The position numbers were made by a program, and so were the translations under genes. The notes under the pieces were generated by a model, which was not told the DNA's origin, did no database searches, and saw only the letters and a list, made by a program, of their open reading frames with translations. Shown here one piece after another: positions 22,001 to 34,093 of a stretch of 64,000 bases of DNA. The stretch comes from Quercus robur. Lineage: Eukaryota > Streptophyta > Magnoliopsida > Fagales > Fagaceae. The stretch is taken from positions 21,551,351 to 21,615,350 of the forward strand of contig NC_065544.1 in assembly GCF_932294415.1 (NCBI RefSeq), in the 5' to 3' direction. Position 1 is the stretch's first letter; every line of letters begins with the position of its first letter.

Positions 22001-25000
22001 ACTTACTCACCTGTGGTTTAGCTGAAATTTAAATTGCCTACCTGCAGTTTAAAAGTTAGTATTTTGCTCACCTGAGGTTCACTCCATTAGGCTTTTGTTA
22101 CCCACCTCTATACTTTCACCATTAAAAACACAAAAAGCATAACAAAAACATAAATATCAAGATCTAAAAGTATATTTCTTAAAATGATGAAGCTTTGGCT
22201 TAAGAACATTTTCAAGCCTATCAATCCAAACAAAACTGTCAAGGGTATATTCTTCCTCCATTTAATCAATGAATGTTTGAATTTTTGTATGTCTTGACTT
22301 ATGGATATTATGCAAATCACAGATGTTAGCCTCTTACAAACTAATTTTTAGCATATTTTGATATGATAAAATTATTCTGGACTAGACAAAACCAAATTAT
22401 TATATACTAGGAGAGAGGCCATCATCATCTCCAACTCTGTTGTTGTGCTTGAATGGAGTTCATTTTGGGTATTACCAATAGTTGATGAAGATGAGATAGA
22501 AGGGGGAGATGTAATGATATTTAATTTCATCAAAATTTTAATTTTACTTCGAATTTTTATGAAATGATGAATTTTTAAATTTTGGATGTAGAAGTCAGAA
22601 ATGTGCTCATTTTTTAAGTTGCTGGTGTGATATACTCCATGTAGGACGCCACTTTGTATATTGTACACCTTTAGCATTTTCTGTACTTTCAAGAGGATTT
22701 CTATTTTTATCCTATTGTGAATTAGAATTACGAATAAGTATTCAACTGCTGGGAGGAAGTTAAATCTCAGCCACACTAATAAACCATCTATTACAGCTAA
22801 ACCAGGACTATCAATCAAAATGAAAGGAACAAAAAAATTTTAAAAATTAAAAAAAAAAAGAAAAAAAAATAGGAAAAAAAAAAATAAAAAGAATAAGAAA
22901 GAAGCAATGCCAAATACACAACATTTTTCACCACAACTTTAACAATTGTTGAGTTGTCAAGTTCTTATTGATTCTCATATCAGAATATCCCTAAACAGTT
23001 TTGTTTGGATTGATAGGCTTAAGAGTGTTCTTATGAAGAGGAATGTTCTTAAACCAAAGCTTCACCATTTTAAGAAATATACATTTAGATCTTGATTTTT
23101 TTATGTTTTTGTTATGCTTTTTATGTTTTTAATGGTAAAAGTAGAGAGGTGGGTAATGGAAGCCTAATGAATGAACCTCAAGTGGGCAAAGTAGCCAACT
23201 TTTAAACCACAAGTATGCAACTTAAGTTTAGGTCAAACCACGAGTGGGTAAGTCGTAATTTGCCCTAATTTTTTTTGATGTCCAAAGTGAGTAACCGCTT
23301 TCGATTTTTCATATTTGATAGGAGAAAGGGTGACCAGGTGATTTCATTTATTCTTTCCTAATTAAGAAATTCTATTTAAGCTGAAACACTCATGGTGCCA
23401 ACCAAAAACACACAAAAAAAAAATAATTCCTTGGAATGATTAAGTATATATATATTTCTTGAAAAATGTTTTAGATGTGACTCTTACCTTGTTTTCTTCT
23501 AATACATGACGAACATCTTCATGAAACCATAACCTGCTACGCCCACTAGGTTCTTCTGGTGATTCTCGTCGAACAATCTCTTTACCCATGTCTTGCAGCA
23601 AGTCATGCATTCCCAATTTTTTATTCTCATCAATAGTTACAAGAGACTTATCAATAAGCACTTGGATACCAATATCTGGAAAGAAACCACACCCGTCTAA
23701 TATTTTAATGACATAATTTGCATGCTTTCCTTTAAAAAAACATGCAATGTCAAGGAAAATATCCTTCTCATTGTCATCCAATCCATCATAACTTATTTTG
23801 AGTATTTCTTGAATATTTTTGTTAGGAATTCTTGCGTACTTATCCAATGCACTTTTCCATTGAATTATACTTTTACCATATAGATCTGAACCTAAAACCA
23901 TTAAAGCTAGTGGAAGGCCCCCAGCATAATGTATTGCACATTCAGTGAATTCAACATATTCTTCAGTAGGTTTGTCTCTTTTGAAGGCATTCCAACTAAA
24001 GAGCTGAAGAGCTTCATTGTGATCCATCTCCTTCACTTGGTATGTGAAATTAACTTCATGATTAGTTAGCAAAGATTTATCTCTTGTTGTTATTATGATT
24101 CTACTTCCTAAACCAAACCAATCACATTTTCCGGCTAATGCTTCTAATTGAGACAAATGATCCACATCGTCAAGAATTAAAAGAACCCTTTTAGAGCAAA
24201 GCTTATGCTTAATCACATTAATTCCTCGATCAACATTGCCAACCTTTGAGCTTCTAGCATCTCTTAGGATCTCAGAAAGAAGTGTCTCTTGTAGTTGGAC
24301 CAATCCAAACTCTTGCTTAGAATGTTCTCTAATGTTTGTAAGAAAACAACTACCTTCAAATTGGTGAGCAATCAAATTATAAATCGCTTTGGCAATAGTT
24401 GTCTTACCAATTCCACCAACTCCTAAGATCCCTACCATGCGTATGTCATTCCTCCCAATACTTAAAAGCAAATTGATGTCTTGTACACGAGACTCTATTC
24501 CAACTGGATGATTGGCAACATTTAGGTATGTACAATTTACTATAATAGAGACCGTTTGAACGATTTCTTGGATAAATTTAGATTCATTCCTAGCCATAAA
24601 AAAAAAAAAAAAAAAAATTTAGTCACTTAGGTATTTATACAAGTGAAAAAAAGAAGAAGAAAAGATTTAGTTATAATATTTTTCTTGTACCAAACTCATC
24701 ATGCATGCTACTTGGTGTGTGAGATATGTGATATAGAATAATGATGTAGAATGGTTGTATGACCTAAATGAAGATAACATTTTGGTAAAACATTGGGTTT
24801 AATCAATTTAAGTAATTTAACTATTTAGTCGGGCTGTTTATCATGAAGATATAAATCAAAAAGAGTTTTTGTTGTATGAATTTCTAGACGTTGATAACAA
24901 TAGGGGACTTGAATCTCCTTTAAAAGAATGAAATTTCCGTAACTTGGGTTAATCAATTTTCTTCTAAAAGAAAAGCCTAATCGAATTCATTTAATTTTAA

Positions 25001-26207
25001 TTTATTATTATTTTTCTGGTCAAAATACGTTTTTTGCCATTGAAGTTCACATGTTGAGCATTTTTAGCTCATGATAGTTCAAATAAGCGATATTAGTCCT
25101 ACAATTTTAAAAACAAGCTCTATTGGTCTCTCCATCTAGTTTTGTTAATTTTCTTGTATGTGATTTACAGAGCAATGAAGTGAAAATTTTATAATGATTT
25201 TGCATAAAGGCTACTTAAATACTCTTTGACCATAATCAGAAACCCAAATTTATTGAAAAATAAGAAAATTAAAAGCACAAAACATAGTGAAATTTAGTTA
25301 CAGGAGCAGTGGTTGAAGTTATTTGGTAGCTACCACCAAACTCTTTAGTTCAAGTGTTATCTCTCCAAATCTTAGATTTTGAGGAGAAAGAACTTTAGGA
25401 TAAATTTCTAAAAAAAGTCCCCAAAAAAAAAATTTTAAGAAAAAAGAGAGAGTTATCTGGCAGCCTATTTAGTATTTATTGACCAACATAGACATAAAAG
25501 AAATGATTAATAAAAAAATAAAAAACCAAAAACAAAATCATTTAGCGAAATAACAAAACAAAATCAAAATCAAAGTAATTGCAAAAAGATGTAGCTAATC
25601 TCTAGATCCAGGATATAATTGTAGTAAATAGAAAGAGAAAAGATCATAGTAAAGTGTAAATAGATATGGTTGGAAAAGCATACCCTTTTCCTCTGGCTAT
25701 GTGCCAGCCAGACAAATTAGCAACATCTTTTAGGGCTGTCTTCGAACTCTGCACCTTAGTGTTGTCTTCAAGTTGAGCTAATGCTTTCCCAAAACTCTTT
25801 CTTTGATGCCTTACATCTGATGGATCTACTTTCCAAAACACTGGTAGAACTACTTGTCCCTTTGTTTGCTTACACTCAAGGATCTTCACCAGCTGGTCTA
25901 AGCACCATGTGGATGATGCATAGTTTCTTGACAGTACAACCACTGAAGTTCTTGACCCTTCTATGCTTTTGACAAGGGTCTCTGAAATTTCTTCTTCTCT
26001 TTTAGTTTTAAGCTCGTCATCATCACCATCTATGAAGGTGGTGTTGATTCCCTTCTTATGCAAGGCGTTGTATAGATCGCCAGTGAAGTTGTAGCGAGTA
26101 TCTTTGCCTCTGAAACTTAAGAATACGTCGTAAGTACATCTATGGGTGATGATAGAATTAGAAGAAGAAGAAGAAGAAGAAAAGGGTCCTTGGAATTGGA
26201 AAGTCAT
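19064..26207 (-). CDS. Gene B: full-length TIR-NB-ARC-LRR-C-JID immune receptor with altered TIR active site
   Basis: Five exons: 26207-25684 (TIR), 24589-23488 (NB-ARC), 21777-21502, 21416-20457 (LRR) and 19645-19064. All introns are GT..AG, and the phases join into 1,147 residues without a stop. TIR (about 25-170) has [12 protein letters not shown], but the BB-loop reads ELKTKREEE rather than RGE, and the predicted catalytic glutamate is Gln105 (WCLDQL). NB-ARC has P-loop GVGGIGKTT (231), kinase-2 [24 protein letters not shown] and MHD (502-504), all intact. About eight or nine LRRs follow, then a C-JID-like domain (LSMIFPGNKIPDWFSH, with CGAHLV) and a basic TKRRR motif near the end. Such proteins sense pathogen effectors in cytoplasm or nucleus. 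Introns 2 and 4 hold transposons. The TIR change suggests altered signalling. Confidence 0.88.
19846..20423. mobile_element. hAT-like non-autonomous remnant in intron 4 of gene B
   Basis: Intron 4 of B is 811 bp against 119 bp in gene C, and the excess is this block rich in short motifs such as GGGTTAA and ACCCGTTT, typical of hAT subterminal regions. The right end reads TTTTGCCACCCCTAA. Flanking octamers TCTAAGCA and TCTAGGCA match at 7 of 8 positions, which fits an aged 8-bp hAT target duplication. The terminal repeats match poorly. Confidence 0.5.
21989..23265. mobile_element. Mutator-like element with long inverted repeats in intron 2 of gene B
   Basis: Left arm (21989 to about 22262) and right arm (about 22985-23265) are inverted copies roughly 275 bp long, both starting GGGCAAATTAC inward. 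A perfect 9-bp duplication TAATTTTTT lies at 21980-21988 and 23266-23274. The interior of about 720 bp has no transposase, so the element is non-autonomous; its interior may be captured host DNA. It accounts for most of the 1,710-bp intron, compared with 195 bp in gene C. Confidence 0.88.
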
Positions 26208-26751
26208 GGAAGAAAATAGCTAAATTCTCAAGAAGAAGAATACTGTGTGATTAATTCTCGTGTCGATGATTACTGATTGCTACAGACTATCGAGTAACAG
26301 TGTAAAACTTCTAGATGCAGAAAGTTTATTTCGAGAATATGATGCTCGTTGGTTCCACGCATTTCAAGTCAAAGTGAGAAACTTCTTGGGAGAATAAAAA
26401 ATTAAAATAATGGGGTGGTGGAAAAAAAATATATAGAAATGAACCAAGGACTGAAATTCAAAGAGAGAGAAATTATTCTTGGAATGGCTCTATGGCTTTT
26501 AGCGATGGTTTTAAATATTGGTAGGTTGAAAGAACTGGAAAATGGACTCATTTTTAGTTTTCTTGCTGGATTAAGGTATGATGACATCATAAATAATTTA
26601 TGATGGCCGAATTGATGACATTATAAATAATTTAATTAATAATTATGAAAATAAATAAATAAATAATTTTATACTTGATTATTTTAATTAAAAAATTAAA
26701 TAATAGTAAACATTAAACTTTTAACTTACCAACTTTTAAACACCACTTAAC

Positions 26752-26864
26752 AGAGACAGATCTACATTGGGGCAGAGGGGGGCCATTCCCCCCCCCCCAC
26801 CCCAAATTAAAAAAAAAAAAACTAGTATAAAAAAATTATCATTTGCCCTTTTATACACACACAT

Positions 26865-26902
<38 letters not shown>

Positions 26903-27216
26903 TTGTTTCTCTTACTTTAAAATATTTAGATATTGACCTACAAGAAAATAAATAAATAAATAAATAAAATTCATGCTCCTTTAACAAGAAAATAAAAAAA
27001 TAAATATGGACTAAACAAAAATCGCTCACAAAATAAGAAACACTTATTTTTTATGTTATACTTTGTTGATATGTTTTATAACATGAAATGATTAAGAAAT
27101 GCTTATTTTATATGCAGTATTTTGTTGAATATGATATAAATGTTAGTTTTTATTTTCATAAATTTTTTTGGTTTTAAACTTTGGCCCCCCTATGTATGAA
27201 TCTGGTTCTGTCGCAG
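26752..27216. mobile_element. Mutator-like non-autonomous element upstream of gene B
   Basis: A 9-bp duplication CCACTTAAC flanks it (26743-26751 and 27217-27225). The ends carry diverged inverted repeats around GACAGA and GGGGGGCCA (left) and TGGCCCCCC and TCTGTC (right). Inside are C, A, CA and AT runs but no transposase. It ends about 540 bp upstream of the gene B start codon and could touch its promoter. Confidence 0.7.
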
Positions 27217-27225
27217 CCACTTAAC

Positions 27226-27691
27226 ACAATTCAACTAAAAAAAACATATACTGATATACAAGCACCCACAAGTTCACAACCCACTATAAAAATATCTTAG
27301 TTATTTTTTAACCTTTCAAATAACAAAAAAATAAGTGCACCAATGGTAGTAATATCATTGCCCACTTAATATTTTTTTCCCTCACATTTGACACGTCAAT
27401 AGTTAGTAGTTAATATCAAAACAAAAAAACTAAGTTTGAAATTTATTCAAACCACTGCCATACGTTAGCTCAAAAAAAAAAAAAAAATACCACACATTTT
27501 GAAATCTATTCAAAACCACTGCCACACGTTAGCTCAAAAAAAATAAAAACTACCACACATTTTGAACCACTGCCACACGTTTGGTTCAAGTTCCAAAAAC
27601 AATAAGTTTGACCTTGCGTATCCCAAACTCCATCAGTGTTGCTGAAGTGTTCTCACGCATTGATCACTTTTTGCTTTTCAAATCTTTCTTT

Positions 27692-27731
<40 letters not shown>

Positions 27732-29354
27732 ATGAGCATGTGCAAGAGGCAAGAGCAGAAAAAATAAAAGCCTCAACTGAAGCATGAGATCGTTACAAAT
27801 CTGCTTAACAAATACAGGAAATCTGTTTTTTTTTTTTTTTTTTCTTTAGAGCAAAAGGTAAGTAAAGTAAATATGATGTTTTTGGGTCACTGTGAGTGTC
27901 TTAGATTTCACCATTTCATACTTAAGAGGGCATTTTCAAAATCAAAACTTTTCTTTTTAAATCTGAAACAAGATCTCTCTCTTTTTAATTTTTAATTTTT
28001 AATATTTTTTTTGGTTAAAAACACAACAGCTGAAGTATTTTATGAAGAAGTGTTAAAACTGGTTTAATCGCACCAATTTCCGGTTATACTAGTTGAACCG
28101 ACGGTTTACACTGTTTATCCTGTTTTTTCTTTATTTTCGGTTTTAACTAATAACTGGACCGGATTAAGGTCCGGTTTCTAGTTGAACCGGCCGGTCCAGT
28201 TTGATTTTTAAAACCATGCTGCCTTGATAAGTACTATCGCAATATTACCATCTTTGATGAGTCATTTGGTTTGTTGTAACGGACTTTACGATAATTTGAT
28301 ATTAAAATTTTTAGTTTATATTATTTTTTTTTAACCTTATCATAATTTAAAATTATAAAATATATCACATCATTTTAATCACATCACTATCCTAAATAAT
28401 GTAATTTTGTATTCTTGTATTGAGATAAATTAATGTAAGATTACAATAACGTAATATTACGGTATAATATAACATCACGGCAAACCAAACGCCTCCTTCT
28501 CTATTTGCTTCTATAATCAATAGTTAAATACACCTTAGAGCATCTCACTTCTCGAAATTTCAGTACTATTTTGACAGTGAACATTTATATTTTTCTTTTA
28601 TCTTCCTATTTTTTAAAATACACTTTCCAATAAACTCTCCATTTTTTTTCTCTATTCATTAAAATATTATTTCTTCATTCTTTTTTTTATTATTTCTTCA
28701 AAATCTTTCATTATTTTTCCTTTATTCATTCCCAATAACTATATTTTTCAAATTTCTAATAGCTATATTTTTAAATTATCTAACGATAACATTTTTAAAA
28801 TTTCCAATAGTCATATTTCTCAAATGGTAATATTTTTTAAGGGATTTTTATTCTTATTATTCTTTAACTTATAATTAATTTCCTTAAAAAAAAACTTACT
28901 TATCATTAAAAAAAGTCCACCACATGTTTAGACCAATAAATTTTTTTCTTATTATTCATTAATTTATAATTAATTTCTTTAAAAAAAATTATATACTAAT
29001 TATCATTTTTAAAAAGTCCACCACACAGTCACACACCACACATTTTCCTTTTTTTTCTCCACCCCTTTCCTTTTTGGTTTCATTATCATCAAATGAGAAG
29101 ATAAGAGAAATCACCCCTGCTCCATCACATCATCACCACACCCTCGCGTCACCATACCCTCGAAGAAGGCCTCCCTCACTTAAGTTAAGGACCTCTGCGA
29201 AACACACATAGAAATTGCCCAAAGAGAGAGATTGCAGCTACGAAGGCCCGTGGAGATCATCCACTCACCGCTATTGGTCCTCCTCCCCACCACCAAGTGC
29301 ATAGGGAACCTAGTTGGATCAGATCGACTTTTATCTCTCTCTCTCTCTTTGTGG
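27226..29354. other. Spacer between genes B and C, no gene recognised
   Basis: The stretch is AT-rich. It contains three near-repeats of a CCACACATTTTGAA-type segment near 27430-27590, a CT microsatellite near 27697-27726, a cluster of ACCGG/CCGGTT motifs near 28060-28220 that looks like the end of a hAT-type MITE, and a more GC-rich block at 29090-29340 without an open frame of note. Confidence 0.5.
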
Positions 29355-32300
29355 AGAAGTTACACTTCATCCTCCTAAAATATGCCCTATATTACACTTT
29401 ACATCATAAACTATTCAAATGCACAATTTGCACTCTAAATTATGATCCTTGATACACTTTACACCCCGATATTAGTAGGGAAGAAGAATGCAAATACAAG
29501 ATAACTCGCCGATGTGTTATCGAAGATGAAATCGAAAAACTCGGCGAAAAATCTCTCCGCCGCCCTCCAAGCGGTAATTGATCCACTAGACAATCAATTG
29601 AGATACATGGGTTAGCAAGAGACCCTCCAAGCCTAATCTACCCGATGTACCTAAACCCTCCAAACTCCTACTCTAACAAGGCTTCTTGGAACTGTGTCTT
29701 GTCTAGCTCTCCGAATCTCGCAACAAGCTCCATGTTGCATCTGCCATCCTTGGCTTCTTCCAATACTTTCTAGTAGCTCCAAAACCTCATTGAACACTCT
29801 AAAAGGGTGTAGTAAGTGCTTGGGCTATCAACCTCTCAATGGTATGGAAATGGAGAGGTAGGAGTTGAGGAAAATCCACAAGCAATTATATAGAAGATTG
29901 TGGATATAACAATCTTTAACTCTCAAGGTTTGCGGCTAGGGTTTTCTCTTTGAAGCACTCCTCAACTTTTGTGGGTAATGTGGGTATATATAGTGTGGGT
30001 ACAGAAATTGTGTATCAGATAGCACAGTCTAGTAAAACAGAATGTTTCGCAAGTGTCTCGCTGGAAGGCTTACCCGCAAGCTACTCGCAAAACACAGCTA
30101 TCTCCATCTGTCCTGACTCTCCGCATTCCAGTCATGTGTAAGGCACATGCATCATTTTGCGGGATGCTTAGTCACGAGCTACCCGCGAAAACTCTTCTGT
30201 TTTCAATTGCTTAAGTCTTCACACTCTCTCTCTATCACATAACCCTTACAATTAAACCCCACAATAAATACATGGTACAAAAGATTGAATAGAATTACAA
30301 TAAAATTTGGCACGGAATTAAAGCCAACAAAACACATAGTTGTAAATTACAACTTTACAGACGAAAGTATGTATCACGTGACTTGCAAATATGTATTTCT
30401 TAATTGAAACAAATTTAAAAGACCAAAAACCCCCTCTTCTTAGTCAATTAAAAAAAAAAAAACTTTTCTTTTCCTAGTCTCTCACATGTGTCTGCATATC
30501 AGCCCCTCTCCCCCAAATCAAAATCCCTGCAACCTTATCCCCAAATCAAAATCATCTTTGGAATCGCTACTACTCCGCCACTGTTATTCCTAGAAGCATC
30601 AGTCTCTAGACTTCATATTTTAGATAACTTTCGGGGAAAAAAATTATCTAGATTTCCATGCTTGTTGCAGCTCAGTATTTTTTTTACTATCCACATTTAT
30701 ATAGTTGGTAACGTGGTCTCTTTGGTGTATTTCAAGGATGGGAAGTGTGTATATATGGACGAAATTTGACATTCTTCAATCTTGATGCCTAGGGAAGGAA
30801 AAGAAGATACTACTCCATGGTATTAATAATTGAATTATGTACAAAGCTTTCAACTGAATTTTTTTATCATCATTTGTTGTTCTTTGTTGTTTGTGCACAT
30901 TTTTACAGCAATCTAGGAAGCTAGCATGGAGGGTTATTTTGAAAACCATTACTCATTGCTCCATCGTAACAACTTTTCCTTCAAAACCATTTAGGAATTT
31001 CATGCTATGTTGCAAAATCATCGGCTTATCTAAAAGTTGATAAATAAAATGTCATGGTGGTGAAACAGTGGTAGTGTCGAAGATGATTTTGCTTTGTGGA
31101 TTTATGACTGTAGGGATTTTGATTTTGGGAGGGGTATACGCATGAGAAAGAGAGCGAGTAGGGAAAAAAAAATTTAATTGATTGAGAAGATGGGGTTTTT
31201 AGTCTTTTAAGTTTGTGCCACTTAAGTAAATACATATATGCAAGTCATATGTTTCATATTTCTATCCATCTTAACATTAAAACTAATGTAGGGGTGCAAA
31301 GTGTAACAAGAATCATAATTTAAAGTGCAAACTGTGCATTCGAATAGTTTATGGTGCAAACTGTGAATTCGAATAGTTTAGGGTGTAAAGCATAATCTGG
31401 GTTATAGTTTAGGGTGGTAAAGTGTAATTACCCATTTTTTCTTCCTTCTTTTCTTGTTCTAATTCACTTTGTTGTTACAATTTGTGTAAAGAATTTTTGA
31501 TTTACAACTATGTTTTATGTTGGCTTTAATTCCGTGTCAAATTTGATTGTAATTCTGTTCAATCATTTCCTTGTATTTTTGTGAAATTTTATATATGGGC
31601 TATGTGTAAGAGTTTGGTGAAGAATTTGTAAAGAAGTGGTTTTCGCGACTGACTCACGACTGATGACTCACGAAACAAGCCATGTGAGAAGTACATGCTG
31701 GAATTTGAAGAGTTTTTGACAGGCCTAAGTCACGAGTGACCCACGAAACCCACTACCTATTGCTTTTTGGAGTGTGACTTTTCCCATTCTTTACTAACAC
31801 TATATAAACCCTTATTACCCAAGAAATGTAAGAAGAAGAAGGATTATTTTCTAAAGAAACTTTTGAGAAAGAAACCCTAGCCAAACACTTAAGAGTTAGA
31901 GATTGTTTTATCCACAATTCTCTACATCATTTCTCTAAAGTTTTCATCTACTCCCACCTTTCCATTTACACATCCTTGAGAGGTTCTTAACCCAAACACT
32001 TACTTTACCCATTTTAAGTGTTGAGAGAAGTTTTGGTGCATTTGGGAAGTATTGGAAGAAGCCATTGAGTGGCAGATGCAATCATGCAGAATTGTGGGAT
32101 CCAAAAAGCTAGTGAAGACAAGGCTCCAAGAAGTCCGTTGATAACAGGAGCTTAGAGAGCTCAAGTACATTGGGTGGATTAGGCTTGGAGGGTCTTTTTG
32201 ATATTCATGTACTTCAACTTATTCACTAGTGGATCAATTTCAACTTAGAGGGTTGCGGAGAGGTTTTTTGCCGAATACTTCGGTTTCCCCTTCGATAATA

Positions 32301-32480
32301 CTTCTTGGTGTTATTTTGTGTTTGTATCATTGTGGTGTGCTTATGGCTTAAAGTAGTGTTACATTTATTGCGCTTCATTTACTTTTGTTTCGCATTTAGA
32401 TAAGTTAGAGTAAAAGTAATTTAGCTGTAATTTAAAATTGGGGGTCTAAATAAGTTTTAGTGTTTTCACACTAATTGAGC
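29355..32480. repeat. Composite repeat: segments X and Y in inverted copies
   Basis: Segment X (about 120-150 bp, with GTGCAAACTGTGCATTCGAA) occurs inverted at 29355-29475 and forward at 31285-31435. Segment Y occurs inverted at about 29485-30358 and forward at about 31497-32478; it begins TGTAAAG, shares TTGGCTTTAATTCCGTG, and its forward copy has a TATA-like ACTATATAAACCC, so it resembles an LTR. The order is X', Y', spacer, X, Y rather than a simple palindrome, so at least two insertion or rearrangement events are needed. The spacer 30361-31232 holds no recognised gene. Confidence 0.6.
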
Positions 32481-32557
32481 CTTTTGTTTTATGAGAACTA
32501 GATTGTGTTTTGTGCTTTGATTATTTGTCTTCATTTAGAGACATTTGAGAGACAAAA

Positions 32558-32560
<3 letters not shown>

Positions 32561-32612
<52 letters not shown>
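32561..32612. repeat. (GA)n microsatellite in unit 1
   Basis: About 26 GA dinucleotides in a row. The paralogous position in unit 2 carries a similar tract of slightly greater length. Confidence 0.95.
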
Positions 32613-32615
<3 letters not shown>

Positions 32616-33057
32616 CTCTGAAGAAACAAAGACAAAAGAGGAAGGGATGAAAGAGAAAGAATAATTTTTTATTCAACCAGTTACTTTTTTTAAGAAAGTA
32701 TATTGTTTTGGAATTGCTACAGTGCTCTCCATGTCAAGAGAACTATTGTAGAACTCTAAAAAAAAAACAAAACAAAAATTAGAGTTAGAGAGGCTGTTGG
32801 AGGGTGTTTTTTGTGTGTTTACTCTCCAAAATTGGCTTTAAGAAAATCACATGTGCAAGTCACATGTTTCATATTTATGTCCAACTTAACATTAAAACTA
32901 ATGTAGGGTTGCAAAATGTAACAAGAATCATAATTTAAGGTGCAAACTGTGCATTCGAATAGTTTATAGTGCAAAGCATAATCTAGGTTATAGTTTAGAG
33001 TGGTAAAGTGTAATTAACCCTTTTTTTCTTCCTTCTTTTCTTGTTTGATTCACTTTG

Positions 33058-33591
33058 TGTTGGAGCATTTTAATATTATATAATTAAAATTGATTTATGT
33101 TACAATATAAATGTAAAGATGTTGGAGTTAATATGAAAGATGAGGAGTTAATGAAAATATTTAATCCTAATCCTACGTTGAAAAGGAGAGAGACTATTTT
33201 TTTTTATTTTTTAATTGTGGTAATTAATGAGCTAATATGAATTGACTCATATATTGGACTAGATACGTCCACAAGGGGGAGGTGAAGGGAGGAGGTGTAA
33301 AAAATGGAACCCTTCTTTCTGATAGAGTTTTGGACTTGAACACTTTGTGCAAGGGTTGTTTTAGTCATACGATATTTGTTGGGTTGTTGCATCCTGAGGG
33401 AGACAAGTCAGAGAAGGTCTGCATCGATTACAAAGTTTAGCCAACCAAGGGCTTAAATCTCCTTAAAAAGAGCGAGTGCCGTGCCTCAGTCCAAATAATG
33501 TTATGTATTTTCTAATCTTAAATTAATAATATTCAAAAGTATTATTCAGTTTCTCTTTGTGTTATTTCCATTATTATTGTGTTTACAAACA
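33058..33591. mobile_element. Solo LTR with 5-bp target-site duplication CTTTG
   Basis: It starts TGTTGGAGCATTTTAATATT and ends GTGTTTACAAACA, with CTTTG at 33053-33057 and 33592-33596. The paralogous unit at about 31474-31496 has the uninterrupted site CACTTTGTTGTTAC, a direct empty-site control. At 534 bp with no internal region it is a solo LTR, probably copia-like by length; orientation follows from the TGTTGG end only weakly. Confidence 0.87.
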
Positions 33592-33666
33592 CTTTGTTGT
33601 TACAATTTGTTTTATGAGAACTAGATTATGTTTTGTGTTTTGATTATTTGTCTTCGTTTAGAGACA

Positions 33667-33669
<3 letters not shown>

Positions 33670-33727
<58 letters not shown>
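33670..33727. repeat. (GA)n microsatellite in unit 2
   Basis: About 28 GA dinucleotides, paralogous to the tract at 32561-32612. A short frame reading through it codes only Arg-Glu repeats and is not a gene. Confidence 0.95.
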
Positions 33728-33728
<1 letters not shown>

Positions 33729-34093
33729 CTTTGAAGAAACAAAGAGAAAAGAGGAAGGGATGAGAGAGAGAATAATTTGTTATTCAACCAGTTATTTATT
33801 TATTTTTTTAAAGAGAGAATATTGATTTGAAGTTGTTACAGTGCTCTTCATGCCAAGAAAACTACTGTAGTAACTCTGAAGAAAAAAAAAAAGAGTTAGA
33901 GAGGTTGTTGGAGGGTGTTTACTTAAAATTTGTGTTTTTACTCTCCAAAATTGGCTTTATAAAGCCTATTAGAGATGCTGAATTGGGGAAAAAAAAAAAA
34001 TCCTAAGGCCCCAAAACATAAAGGGAAGGAAAATAGGTAAGGCAAAATCTTTGCTGTTGCTTACCCAACAAAGCAGAGTCTACAGCTTACTAG

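Larger units (their letters stand above)
31233..33985. repeat. Tandem duplication of a 0.6-kb unit, each copy interrupted by an insertion
   Basis: Unit 1 is 31233-31496 plus 32479-32850; unit 2 is 32853-33057 plus 33592-33985. They share AAGTCAcATGTTTCATAT-type sequence, segment X, CACTTTGTTGTTACAATTTG, TTTTATGAGAACTAGATT, a GA microsatellite and CTCCAAAATTGGCTTTA in the same order. Unit 1 is split by segment Y and unit 2 by a solo LTR, at points only about a dozen bases apart in the unit. Confidence 0.7.

Noticed and set aside
22372-22818. 148-codon minus-strand ORF inside the Mutator-like element of intron 2, gene B
   Set aside because: No domain recognised, no support for a gene; kept only as a possible capture in the findings.
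28060-28220. Complete hAT MITE from the ACCGG motif cluster
   Set aside because: Only one end-like cluster was seen and no target duplication could be found.
33628-33825. ORF coding Arg-Glu repeats
   Set aside because: Translation of a GA microsatellite.
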